A stretch of DNA of 64,000 bases, taken from contig BCKL01000028.1 of the NCBI GenBank assembly GCA_001600635.1, positions 190,666 through 254,665 of the forward strand. The letters are read 5' to 3'. Shown piece after piece: positions 1 to 11,278 of the stretch; the stretch's first letter is position 1, and each line of letters begins with the position of its first letter. This stretch comes from Leucosporidium creatinivorum (lineage: Eukaryota > Basidiomycota > Microbotryomycetes > Leucosporidiales > Leucosporidiaceae). The translations under genes and the position numbers were made by a program. The notes below the pieces were generated by a model, which did no database searches, was not told where the DNA came from, and saw nothing but the letters and a program-made list of their open reading frames with translations.

Positions 1-1053
1 GAAGCGAAAGCGACGACAAGCGAGCTCGGGCGCCGTTTCATCTTTCTTGCTCCTGCCTCATTTTGCTCGTTCTCGCTTCGACGCGCTCGCTGCTGCAAGC
101 ATCTCTCGATCGGAAGCTTCTGGATTACCCTTTCTACTCGACTACACCTCTTCACCCTTCGCTCGCTGCTGAACTCGGAGGAAAGCTCAACCGTTAACGG
201 CACAGACGAACGCTCGTTGAGACGGCGCTGTAGCTTGACCGAGGCAGCTGGTACTCTCATAGGTGAGCTCAGCTTTTTCAAACGTTTCTCTCTACCCCTG
301 GTGCTGCTCCGAGAGGCTATAAGGAGCTGCAGCGGTACTAGTCGGGCGAGCGGAGGAGAGGAGGAGGGCCGCGCGTCTGTTGACAAACAGCGGCGATGTC
401 GGGCTGTTGAGGTTGGATGGTGAAGACATGGGAAACAATGACGTGGTGGCCAGTGTAGGTGCTTTTCGGACTTCAGCTCAGCCCCGCCGCTTCGACCGAG
501 CTGACTTTCGGCTTTCGCGTCGCAGGCTGCCGGCGATGAGCGAGTGCTCTTCATGGAGTCCAACCAGGGGTCTGAGCTCTGTACTACAACATGATGTCTA
601 GCCTCCTCAGACTGAAGCGCGAGGATGGTCTCCTTCAAGAGGAGGGGGCCAGTCGCCGAGGTTCGGCTCTCTGCACTCGCTGCTCTGTCTCCCCCTTTGC
701 TGCTTTCGCTGAGGTTCGCAGTCCTCCCGAGATCTCGAGCAAAAGCAAGAAGCAAGTATGGGCTCGACGATACGGAATCTGTAGCTCTCCAGCTGCAGCG
801 ATCGCCTCGGCGATGGCTCCACCAGCTTCTGTGCAAGACTACTGGGCTCGCGAGCAAGCAGAGGGCAAGAGACATAAGCTCAAAGCTTAGTACTGCTCAG
901 AAGCGAACCTCACTCGGCTACAACCCCTCTCGCTCCCTTGCCCAAAGCCCGAGTCGCCTCGAAGCCTCCCTTGCTCTCTTCCCGCTCGCCTCGCTTCCTT
1001 CGCATCGACCTACAGCCTTTCCCGCTCTCCAGCAAACCTTCACCGACAGCAGT
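1..1053. other. upstream region, no firm gene
   Basis: No ORF here resembles a protein family. The stretch holds several GT-AG pairs with GCTGAC-type branch sites, for example donor at 455 and acceptor ending at 525, so it is probably transcribed, either as 5' UTR of the F-box gene that follows or as the tail of another gene. Splicing 428-454 to 526-594 would give a 31-residue ORF starting at an ATG; see the findings. Otherwise I see nothing. Confidence 0.4.
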
Positions 1054-3570
1054 ATGGCACGCCGCAAGTCTCGTGAGTCGATTTGATCCTCTACATCACC
1101 GGGGACAGAAGTGAGAAGCAAGTCGCGGTCAAGGCGCGGAGGGACGTCGCTTTAGCAGCTCGGGAAGGCAGGCAGGGCTTCCGAGAAGGTCTACACATCT
1201 TAACAAAGTGGCTCGTGATGTGCTGCAGGCCGTCAGAGCTCTTGGGCAGGTCTCATCTGGCGACGCGCACCAGAGGGCTCGTGTCGCGCTGGAATGGCGG
1301 CGACGAAGAGGAAGGAGCAGAGGAGGTCCCCTACAGACTTGAGCAGACATATCACACGCCTCTGCCATCACTCAGCGCCCAGCAGCTCGACCGGATCTCA
1401 ATTGACGCGTCTCTCGCTCTTTCCTCCTCGTGCAGTGCGCCACTACACCCTCTTCCAGGCCAACTCGGCAGACGACGTGACCGCAGACACTGCAGACGAT
1501 CAACCTAAGAATGATGGATCACCCACTCGCATCAGCTCGCCCGAACAGGTCACCCAACCCACCAAACGCCGTCGCGCCAAGGGCACTCCCTCAAGTCCGA
1601 CTACACCTTCCTCCCGCGCCAACGAACCGCACCACGAGCTTGCTGCTCTACCGGCCGACATCCTCTTCCGCATCGCCGAGCTCCTCGAGCCGACCCTGTC
1701 CCCCTACGAGCCCGTCACCGATGGACCTTCGCCGAGCTCGAGCTGGCTGGACCCCGGCTTGGACTTGATGAACTTCTCGTCCACCTGCCGTTCGGTGTGG
1801 CTCGCTGTTCGTGAGGTGGTGGAGCGTCGTTTCGTCATTCGGGCAGGACCTCAGTCATGCGGCATGGACGTCTTTGCCCGCACGAGGAGCATCACGGGCT
1901 TGGGAGAGGAAGGAGGGCTCCCTCTGCCCGACAGCGACCGCATCGAGAATCGCAAGACTCCTTCAAGGGATCTCGCCACCACTGGATGCACCGTCGCCAC
2001 CAACGAAGGCCTTGAGGAGTTCATCCTCAACTGGCGTCGCGACACTCATCGCATCCCCGGCGCTCGCATCCGCCACCTCGTCTTCCATATCCACGCTCCC
2101 AGCGCTCTCCTCTCCTTCGGCCTTCGCATCGCCGCCGCCATTCGCTCCATGCCTCGTCTCGAGACCTGTGTCGTCGCCTTCGCCTCTGAGGACGAGGCGA
2201 TCTCGACCTCCCCCTACACGATCGGCTACCTCGGCTACGACATCCTCACCGCCCTCGGCACCCTCCCTCGTCTTCGCGAGCTCTACCTCTCCGGCATCCG
2301 AGTCATCTCCAAGACGCTCGACGGCGGCGAGATGCCGTTGCCATGCTACTCGGCACTCAAGTCGTTCACGGTCAACGCTTGCCACGACACGGCGCTCCAA
2401 CTCGTCAACGCCGCTCCGCAGCTCAAGGAGGTCAAGCTCTGGCGAGACTTTGCTCGTAGCCCTAGGATCCCCACCGCCGAGTGGTGGTCGCAGGACATCT
2501 GGCGCACCCTCGAGCACGTCGAGCTCCGAGGCTTCAGCGGAACGCAAGGTCGTGCTCTGCATGACGACTGGAAGACGTCGTTGACCGTACGTTCGCTATT
2601 CTTGGCCTGTTCTTCGTCGCCGCCGCTCACTCCCTTCGCGAGTACAGAAGCTACGCTCGCTCACGCCGGTCCCCGACATCCCGCTCAAGTCGATCCGTCT
2701 CTGCGAGGCCTACCAGTACACCCACTTCGTCAACGAGGTCCTCCCCTCCTTCGCCGGTCTCCCTCACCTTCGCAAGTTCACCTGCATGGTCTGGCGCGAC
2801 CGCAACTGGTCCCCGAGCTTCCTCGGCCTGATCGCGACCCACCTTCCCAACCTTGAGGAGCTCGCCGTCGGCGTCGAGAACAGCGGACTCAACTGGTGGC
2901 CGGGTAATGCTGTGAGTTGGCCGTCTCGAACTTCTGATGAGCCCCTCGCTGACGCTTCGGCTTTTGCAGGGAGACTACGGCGCTCAACTCGTCGGCTTCC
3001 CTCGTCTGCACACCTTTACTTGGAATTACACCCAGGTGCGTCCACTTCACTCGGCTGCTTCTCTTGCCTCTCGCTGACCCTCAATCCCTCCAGTACGCCG
3101 ACACCCGCTTCGAGGAAGCGCGCAAGACCCTCTACCCCCAAGCCCTCCTCCTCGTCTCCCGCTGCCCCACCCTCCGCCGCCTCAACTGGCTCGGCGAGTC
3201 GATCCACCTCGTCCACACCATTTCGTCGAACGGCCGCGTCAAGTGGAAGTGGAGCGACGAGCTCGAGCCTAAGAAGATGGTCGAGCAACGACCCGAGACG
3301 CCCGCGCCGAGCTCCAAGGCCAAGGGCAAGCGTAGGGCGATCGAGTCGCCCGACGATGAGAACAAGCCGCCCAAGATCAAGGCGAGGAGGTCGCTGTTCG
3401 GGGACATGTTGCCTGGAGGCGGATCGGTCGAGGGAAGCGGCGGGAAGGGCAAGGGAGGGCGCAAGGCGATGATGGCCGACTGGGAGGATCCCCAGGACGA
3501 TTCGGGGTTCTTTGAGGCTGAGCCGACACCTGCTATTGATGGAGACGCATCGGAAGACGAAGAGGAGTAG
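1054..3570 (+). CDS. F-box/LRR-type protein
   Basis: Five exons: 1054-1072, 1436-2586, 2648-2911, 2970-3035 and 3094-3570, giving about 658 residues. An F-box-like segment (ELAALPADILFRIAELL) begins near residue 74, followed by leucine-rich stretches (LPRLRELYLSG, LPHLRKF, LPNLEELAVGV), so it probably acts as a substrate receptor of an SCF ubiquitin ligase. The C-terminus is basic, then acidic, and ends in DEEE, possibly nuclear. The first coding exon is only 19 bases and intron 1 is 363 bases, far longer than the other introns here; its ATTGAC branch site and pyrimidine-rich 3' end at 1435 support it. Other small upstream exons cannot be excluded. The substrate is unknown. It converges with the zinc-knuckle gene at 3955. 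Confidence 0.75.
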
Positions 3571-3954
3571 ATGACGTGCGTGCTTGCTTGTGCTTGTAAC
3601 TGTGGATTTGCTGTTGCTCTTCGATTCGCTTGTCCTGTTTCGGCCGCTCAGCGAGGATAAGGGGTATGAGAGTGCACAGCGAGATCAGCAGAGGCATTGA
3701 GAGTGAGTCGAAGTCGCAAGTCTTAACTCTCAGCGCGGGCTCTGCGTTGAGAGCAGGTATGCCACACGCCTTGGAAGCACGGCGAAACGGCAATCTCGGC
3801 GCTGGCTTGCTCTCATTCTCGGCGCTGGCTTGCTCTCACTTTCAACCGCGAATCCTGTCCAACTAGGGTGTCCAAGAGGCACAGCAAGATTATGCTATTC
3901 ATACCTATACATCAAAGCTCACTATCAAGCACATCATCTCTCCCTCTCCCTCGA
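3571..3954. other. convergent intergenic region
   Basis: Spacer of 384 bases between the 3' ends of two convergent genes. It includes a near-perfect direct repeat of about 23 bases at roughly 3796-3842, whose unit starts ctcggcgctggc. No gene seen. Confidence 0.5.
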
Positions 3955-4953
3955 TCAATCCCTTTCCACTGCCTTTCCCTTGCCCTTCCTATCCCTGTCA
4001 CCTTCGGGACTCCTCGAGCGCGAAGGACTCCTACGGCGCTTCTCTCCACGAGGTGAGGGAGAGCGACTACGGGAGGCGGAGCGAGAGTGAGAGCGCGAGC
4101 GCGAAGGGGATCGCCGAGCCTTGGTCTTGGACGAGCGGCGAGGGGAGCGGGAGCGTGACCTAGAGGGCGAGCGACTCCTCGACCTGGACCCACTCCTACT
4201 GCTCCCACTCCTCGAGCTCCCACTGTCTGACCCCGAATAACTCCCGCTCCTCGAACTGCCACTCGAGCTCATGCTCCTACTCTTGCTCCTTCCTCGCTTC
4301 TCCCCCTCGCCTGCAGCCAACCGAGCAGCTTTGGCAGCTCGTTTCGCCTCGTTGGCAGCGAGGATGGCGGCTGCTGTTCCCTCTTTGGGCATCTCTTCGG
4401 TTCGGGGAGGGAGGGAGGCGGTGAGGGGTGTGCGGAGCTTGGGGTTTTTGAGGATTTGGGTGCGGGCTGATGGGATGTGGAGATCGAGCGGAACATGGTG
4501 GAGGAGCGTAGATGAAGGATGTGAGGTGGATTGAAGGGGAGAGGCGGGAACGAGAGGGCGAGGGCGAGCGGCGAGAGAGAAGGGGCAGATACAGGTCAGC
4601 GAGCTGCACGACAGCAGCGAGATATAGCTGGGAGTGTGACGCACTAGGTCGAACTTTGTACTCCCTGTCAAGATGCAGCGAACCGTCAGCTCAACGCTCG
4701 AGGGCATCACGCGCTCTGGCTGTCGGAGCTCACCGTTGCCCTTTGCACTCGTACGTATAGTGTCCGAGTCCCATACACTTCTGACCTGTAGTCGAATCAC
4801 CCTGGTCAGCTCACATCTCGCTCGTAGCCCGCTGAGAAGCTCACACTTGGTCGAAGGCGTCGCTTTGGTCTGGTTCCTCGCGTACTTCTTGTCTCCGCCT
4901 CCAGCACCTCCTGCATCAGAGCGTCCGATTCCCAAGTAGTTGTTGCGGTGCAT
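3955..4953 (-). CDS. ZCCHC10-like zinc-knuckle, SR-rich protein
   Basis: Four exons on the minus strand: 4953-4845, 4785-4734, 4664-4645 and 4466-3955, giving about 230 residues. Splicing creates one CCHC zinc knuckle at residues 37-50 (CQKCMGLGHYTYEC), followed by REYKVRPTRTQ. This knuckle plus basic RPSRT-like tail is the hallmark of the ZCCHC10 family. The rest is alanine/lysine-rich, then a long Ser-Arg repeat domain ending in KAVERD. The knuckle is known to bind single-stranded nucleic acid, and the RS tail suggests a nuclear role in splicing or mRNA handling; that role is inferred. The knuckle is split between exons 1 and 2, and exon 3 is only 20 bases. The ATG at 4953 is the only start that gives a compact N-terminus. 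Confidence 0.8.
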   Translation of the reverse strand: MHRNNYLGIGRSDAGGAGGGDKKYARNQTKATPSTKCELLSGLRARCELTRVIRLQVRSVWDSDTIRTSAKGNGELRQPERVMPSSVELTVRCILTGSTKFDLVRHTPSYISLLSCSSLTCICPFSLAARPRPLVPASPLQSTSHPSSTLLHHVPLDLHIPSARTQILKNPKLRTPLTASLPPRTEEMPKEGTAAAILAANEAKRAAKAARLAAGEGEKRGRSKSRSMSSSGSSRSGSYSGSDSGSSRSGSSRSGSRSRSRSPSRSRSRSPRRSSKTKARRSPSRSRSHSRSASRSRSPSPRGEKRRRSPSRSRSPEGDRDRKGKGKAVERD

Positions 4954-5694
4954 CCTGGCTGTAACGAGTCGAAGAGGCGAAGACGAGCGATTTGGCAGAG
5001 GGAGAGAAGCGGGCGGCGAGTTCGAGCAGGGTTGGCTTCGTGCCCTTCACTGCTCTAGGTTCTCAATGCGCACTGCAGCTTCGTACAGCCCTACAAGATC
5101 ATAGTAGCGCCCTGCTTCCAGTAGCCTCGCTCTCTCCGCTTCGACTTCGGCGCCGGAAGGGGGGCATGAGCTGAGCAAACAGGCTCAGACGTCGGCTGCA
5201 GGGGATGGTCGGAAGCAGGCTACGAATTGGGGCGGTGCACCTGAGCAGCTCACGAGCCCGTAAGGCAGCTGTACAGCTGACTCGGCGCACAAGGACCGAG
5301 GGCGAGATCTCGAACTCGGGAGAGCTTGGCAATCTCGAAGCCAGAGTGGTGGGTCAATCTCGGCGGCGGGAGATCGCCCTACATGGAGGTGAATATTGGC
5401 GGTGGCTGGTGCTCTACAGCTCGCCGGGAAGCGTACAGACTCGAGTAGTCGGCGCCGAGGGTTCCGCCGAGCATGATCTCGCTGTTTCTGCAGACGCTCA
5501 GGCTTGGTGCAGTGGCGCGTAGTAGCAGCACCGCCTATTCTTGTACAGCTTTCCTATGCTTCCCGTCTTGGCGCTTCCCGGTGCGCGATCGCAAATTCAT
5601 GGAGCTCGGTCGACGAGACACCGCCCCACATCGAAGGCTCTCTTGAGGTCTGCTGCTTTGATTCTTTCTCAGCTTCTTCCTCCCTCACCACAAC
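4954..5694. other. intergenic region
   Basis: Divergent spacer of about 740 bases between the zinc-knuckle gene and cysteine-rich gene A, so it must hold both promoters. No coding sequence or recognisable binding site was found. ORFs here lack family similarity. Confidence 0.5.
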
Positions 5695-8211
5695 ATGAAA
5701 GCCCATCTACTCGCCCTACTCCCTCTGCTCACTTACACCCTCGCCAAGCCTCACCACCTCCATCGTCGGTAAGCTCAGCTTTCGCTTTCGCCGACTCTCA
5801 CGCGCTGGCGATCCACGATGCGGGCGGGAACGCTTTCTTCGAGCGTCAAGCTGACCCCCTCCGCATTCCCTCTCTTCACAGAGCCCTAGGCGACCCCTGC
5901 ACCCAGAACTCAGAGTGCGACACCACCGCCGTCTGCTCGGCGACCTCCACCAGCAGCGGATCGTCGGTCTGCGCTGATGCCGATGTAGTCGACGGCGGCG
6001 CTTGTCAGACGGGCTCCCAATGCGCTTCTACTAGCTGCACGGCTGGCGTCTGCGACGTTACCGGAGGAGGAGGAGGAGGAGGTCTCGTCGGCGATGGCCA
6101 ACCTTGCACGCTCAGCAGCGAGTGTACGTCGGCTTTCTGTTCGGGATCTGCGTCGACGTGTGAGCAGCCGTCTAGCGTCACGGGTCTCGAATTCGGATCC
6201 CACTGCTTCGACGACACGAACTGCAAGGTATGTCTCGATTTCGGCGCCGAGCGAAGCTCAAACAAAGCTGACCCGTCTCTGCTTGCGCGCAGACCAACTC
6301 GGTATGCGGCTGTGGCGGTGGTCCTGGCACCTGCAACGCCGACGAGACTCGCTGCCTTCGCATCGCTGTCGGACTCGGATGCGCCGGGGATGAAGATTGC
6401 GATCAGTACTTCTGTCTTTCTGGCACTTGCGTCGCTAGCAAGACGCTCGTGAAGGACGGAGATCACTGTGTTACGAGTGAGAACTGTCCTGTAAGTCTCG
6501 ACCGTTTCTTCGACTCAAGCTTGACGAGCTCGGCGCTGACCCTTCTCGCGCTTCGCAGGTCGCCGTCGCGCCAGCTACCTCTGGATCGACTTGCCAGTGC
6601 CCTCCTGGTCAGCCCGTGAGTATCAGAGCATGTCCACTCGAAGCTGAGACGGACGCTGACCATCTCCCTCTTCCGACAGAGCTGCACCGGAACCGACAGC
6701 AACGTCTGCCTTCCTCCAACCGGAACTTCGACGGGCACGAAGACTGCCACTGGCGATACCTGCACTGCGCCTACAGATTGCTTCTCTGGTGGGTCTATCT
6801 CGGCCCGTCTGAACTCGTACAGCCAGCTCACGCCTCACTTCCTCGCAGGAACCTGCACCGACGGGACCTGCGCGCCTCTTACCTCGGGCGCTGATATTGG
6901 AGGCGAGTGCTCTGCCGATGAGGATTGTCTCGGATGTGAGTTTTGCGCTCTATTGAGGGCTTGAGCGATTGCTGACCTTCGCCTTCGGACCTCTTTGCAG
7001 GGTTCGCCGACGAGAACCTCTCCTCGAGCTACTGCCAGACAGGCGACACGCCTCCTACTTGCAAGCCTTCCGAGGTAACTGCCACGACTAAGGACTGTGC
7101 TGGTGAGCTCCTCTCGGCTTTCTTGCTCTCGCGAGCTTCGTTGCTGATCTTCTCGCTCGGCGATCGCAGGTGCTTCGCAACACTGCTTCTCAGGCATTGG
7201 TGAGCCGCCTCTCGACCCTTCAGCCTCCTCGAAGAGCTTGTGGCTCACTCTCCCTCTCCTTCAGATCGCTGCGTTGCCCGCGACGGCTCCAAGTTTTGCG
7301 ACCCACCCGCGACTCTGGGACAGCCAGGCGACGACTGCTCAGCCGACGCTGACTGCATTAGTGGCGCGTCTCTCTATCTTTCTCCGCCTCCAGCTCGGTG
7401 GCTTTTACTGACGCCACGCTGCTCCTCCAACAGGCTACACCTGCGCCGGAAGCGTGCTCAACCCCCTCTCGGCGAGTCGAGGCATCATCCCCGGCATCTG
7501 CGCGTCTGGCGGCAATGTCGTTATTGTGGCTACTGGAGATGACTGCGATGGCACGACCAAGGTCTGCTACTCGGGCAGTGAGTTTCCCCTCTCTCTTCGG
7601 CACGCGGCAAACGAAGCTGACCGAGTGAGCGCCGAGTAGAGGATCAATGCTCGTCGAACAAGTGCATCCCGCCCAAGACGCTTAAAGGTCCTGGCGAGTT
7701 CTGTTCGGCTACTGAGGATTGCGCTACTCGTGAGTTGTTCTGGAGCTTGGCCGCGAAGGAGGCGAGCGCTGACTCTTCCCCCTTCGTCGCTCTCTCTCTT
7801 CCTCTCCTCCTCCTCCTCGACCTCAACCTCCGCCTTCCAGCCACTTCCGGTACGGTCAGCTGCGATGGTTTGACCGACGTCGTCGGCTCGGGCGTTTGCA
7901 AGGTCACTACCGACACCTCGGGCGGCGATACGACCGAGACGGTCACGACTACTCTCCAGGTCACCACCACGATCAACGGAGTGGTCACTGTGCAGCCTCA
8001 GACTGTGACCTTGACCCAGCGCGTCGGTGGAGGAGGTACCGGTGGAGGAGGAGGTACGGGTGGAGGAGGAGGGACGACGAGGTCCGCATCGCCTGTCTCG
8101 AGGACAGCTTCGGCGACGGCGAGGCCTAGTTCGGCGGGTTCGAGGAGCTTGGGTGAGGTGGGAGCGGCGGTGGGCGCTGTGGGTTTCGCTATGGTGCTCG
8201 CTATGCTTTGA
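5695..8211 (+). CDS. GPI-anchored cysteine-rich protein A
   Basis: Twelve exons: 5695-5768, 5882-6227, 6293-6490, 6559-6615, 6680-6788, 6849-6935, 7001-7102, 7170-7199, 7265-7360, 7434-7577, 7640-7729 and 7841-8211, giving about 567 residues. The N-terminus (MKAHLLALLPLLTYTLA) is a signal peptide. The body has many spaced cysteine modules of the form C-x5-C-x(4-6)-C (for example PCTQNSECDTTAVC), resembling Dickkopf/EGF-like cysteine patterns. The end is Gly/Ser/Thr-rich and closes with a hydrophobic tail (GAVGFAMVLAML), typical of GPI anchoring. It is therefore probably a cell-wall or surface protein; function unknown. It is a paralogue of the gene at 40269-42817 with an identical exon plan. 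Intron 9 has a weak GT donor, discussed in the findings. Confidence 0.82.
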
Positions 8212-8702
8212 TAGTGCTCTGGTTTGAGTCTCTTGGTCTAATTGAGTGTCTGATTTTCTCTGGGCTCGGCGATGAGATGATGAGTGAGAGGCGGGCGAAT
8301 TCGAGCGGTACAGGCTAAATTGACAGCAAGAAGCTCTGACTTGACTAAGTTGCTGGAGAATCAGGTCGTCGAGCTTTGTGCACTCTGCTGTCCTCCACAG
8401 CGCCCGAGGCTCGGCGCAAACGCAGGAAGCGACTGCTCGGCGAAGGCAAAAAGCGCTGTAGAGGGTGTTGATGAGCTTCATAAGATTACTGAGCTGACTG
8501 CTATAGTGCAAAAGTCTGTACTGACCTTTCACGGCTGCTCTGGAGCAGAATTGCCGACCTTCCAATTACATGAGCAACCGATTAGCTCCGGAATTGAAGC
8601 CTTTGGATTCCAAGTTCGAAGGAAGAGGCGAGAGGTCGCGCTTGGCCTCGCTCTCCCCTTCTCCGCTCGCCTCTCGTCTGTCAATAGACCAGCAGCACTA
8701 CA
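8212..8702. other. intergenic region
   Basis: Spacer of 491 bases between two co-oriented genes. It carries the terminator side of gene A and the promoter of GMPPA. Pyrimidine-rich sequence precedes the ATG at 8703. No specific site recognised. Confidence 0.45.
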
Positions 8703-10911
8703 ATGGCAACTACCAGCAAAGCCGTCATCCTCTGCGGAGGCCCTTCCAAGGGTAAGCTCTCGCTTCCAGCTCATCGCGCGGGACGGCGGCTTGGGCTCGC
8801 CTGTAGCTCATGACATTCGCCCGCTAACGCGCGTCCCGTCTACCTACAGGAACTCGCATGCGCCCTCTCTCTCTCGACATCCCTAAGCCTCTGTTCCCCA
8901 TTGCTGGAAGGGCGATTATTTGGCATTCGATCCAGGCGGCTTCAAAGTGAGCTGTCTTTCGTTGTTGGCGTGGTGTTGAGGAGGTGGTCGGACTCTCCTA
9001 CAGTTTCTGCAGCTCCTGCAGCTCGTCCTGGTCCTCTCGAACGGAGCTGAGCTGACGCGACGAACACAGGCTCGAGGGACTCAGCGAGGTCATCCTCATC
9101 GGTTTCTGTGAGTCGGGAGATGTACAGACCAGCTGTGGGGTGTTAGCTGACCATCTGCCTACAGACGACGATGCCGTGCTCGCTCCCTTCGTCCGCGCCG
9201 CGTCGCAGGACTTCCCTAACCTCTCGATTCGGTGCGCTAGCTCCCTCGAGGCCTGAGCGTGCCGCTCCGCTACAGCGGGAGCTGACAATTAATCTCCTAC
9301 AGCTACATGCGCGAGTACCAGAGTCTCGGCACAGCTGGGTGAGCTGCTCTCGCCATTCGACACAAGCAACGTTCAACTGACGCGCCTTCTCGCTTCCCTT
9401 GCGCGCCTCTCGGGATGTAGTGGACTCTACCACTTCCGCGACACTATCCTCAAGGGCAACCCCGATCAGATCTTTGTCCTCCACGCCGACATTGCCTGCA
9501 GCTTCGTTCGTCCAATTCCCCTCGAGCTGCTCCATCCCTCGTGCGCTGACCTCCGCACGCATCTCGAACAGCCCCTCGAGCAGCTCAAGGCTTTCCACGA
9601 CAAGCACCGCGGTGTCGGAACCGTCATGGGCGTCAAGGTCTCGCGCGAGACGGCCAACAAGTTCGGCTGCATCGTGATCGACCCCGAGACCCAACAGGCT
9701 CGTCACTACGTCGAGAAGCCCGAGTCGTTCATCTCGGACACCATCAACGGAGGTATCTACCTCTTTGACCGCACCATCTTTGACGAGATCCGCCTCGCCA
9801 TGGAGGAGAAGGTCAAGAGGAACGCCGACGACCCTACGCTGCCTCAGGACGATCAGCTCCGTCTGGAGCAGGATGTTATCGCTCCTCTGGCCGATACCAA
9901 GAAGCTTTACGTCTACCAGGCTCTCTCCCCCTGGGTTCAGATCAAGAGCGCTGCGTGAGTTTTCGAGGGGGCTAATTCGAGCGCCGAGCCGAGAGCCGAG
10001 CTGACCTTCTCGCTTTGTCTGCGATACAACAGCTCCGCCATCCCTGCCAACGCCCTCGTCCTCGGCTCGTACGGCAAGACCAACCCCTTCCTCCTCCGTC
10101 GTCGTTCGCCCACTATCATCGCCGAGTCGCGCGCCGCCCTCAAGGCCAAGTCGGGCAAGACCATCAAAGCTGAGATGTGAGTCGTGGTCGCATGAAAGGG
10201 AGTTCGCTCTTTTGGATGCAAGAGCTGACCTCTCTTCGATCCCACAGCATCGAGCCCTGTTTCATCGACGAGACCGCCGAGGTGGATCCTACCGCCAAGA
10301 TCGGACCCAACGTCAGCATTGGTGAGTGCTGGATGCTGTGCAGTTATCGTAGAGGCTCGAACTGTCCGAGCGCTATGCTGACTACCCTCCTCCCATCCAG
10401 GCGCCAACGTCAAGATCGGCTACGGCTGCCGTGTCAAGGAGTCGATCATCCTCGATAACACCGTCCTCGACGTGCGTTGAAGAATCTCTCCGATGACTCG
10501 AGCTTATCGCTGATCTTGTTGCGCTACAGAAAAACGCCTGCGTTCTCTACGCCATCATCTCGGAGGACTGCAAGCTCGGCCCATGGTCGCGTGTGGAGGG
10601 AGCGCCCTTCGATGGAGACAAGCAGAGCATTGCTATCCTCGGTGCGTTGCACTCACTATGCTCGCCGCGCGACTGAGATCTCGCAGTCCACATGCTCGGT
10701 CGCTGACTGTCTTCTCCTTCTCCCCCGCTCCCTTGTCGCCTCCCCTCCCTCGTTCGCCCTCCTTCCTCGTCACTTTGACCTCCTCCTACACCATCTCCTC
10801 ACCCTCACAGCCAAGGACGTCTCCGTCCTCAAGGAGGTCCACGTCAGGAGCTGCATCGTCCTGCCGTCCAAGATCCTCTCGAAGAACGCCGCTTCCGAGG
10901 TTCTTCTCTAA
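8703..10911 (+). CDS. GMPPA: mannose-1-phosphate guanylyltransferase alpha-like
   Basis: Eleven exons: 8703-8751, 8850-8946, 9070-9107, 9165-9231, 9303-9338, 9421-9954, 10033-10176, 10248-10321, 10401-10471, 10530-10641 and 10811-10911, giving about 440 residues, close to the usual 420 of GMPPA. The N-terminal nucleotidyltransferase domain starts AVILCGGPSKGTRMRPLS and contains MREYQSLGTAGGLYHFRD and HADIACSF. The C-terminal part is a left-handed beta-helix of hexapeptide repeats (for example TAKIGPNVSIGANVKIGYG). The family makes, or in the alpha branch regulates, GDP-mannose formation from GTP and mannose-1-phosphate in the cytosol for glycosylation and wall mannan. GPSKGTR rather than the GGYGTRLRPLT of the beta subunit points to the alpha, likely regulatory, form. 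Every splice junction keeps the frame. Confidence 0.93.
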
Positions 10912-11278
10912 GCTGGGCTAGGGAGAGTTGTAGTAGAAGGGTTAGAAATATGCTGCTAAGTCATGGACACTTCATTTTCTTCGTTCCCCGACGTCGCGCT
11001 GTCGGGCGAGCTGAACTGGCGAAGGCCAGAGCAGCGGAAGCTTCGCCGAGGAACAGAGCAGCTCTCGCTCTCGCGGACTTCTCGCGCAGATGAATGATGA
11101 CCGCCGAAAGGATACATTAGCAAGCCATGAGCGGAGGATAAGCCTCATAACGCTCTTCAGTTCCAAAGTACGAGCCCGAGAGTCCCAGATTCATGTCCAA
11201 TGTTTGAGTTTGAGAGGGAAGGTAAAGAGCTACAGGGGGTAGGAAAGATACAGAAAGTGACCGTGGGGATACATGGGA
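10912..11278. other. convergent intergenic region
   Basis: Spacer of 367 bases between the stop codons of GMPPA and the minus-strand cysteine-rich gene. Nothing coding seen. Confidence 0.5.
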
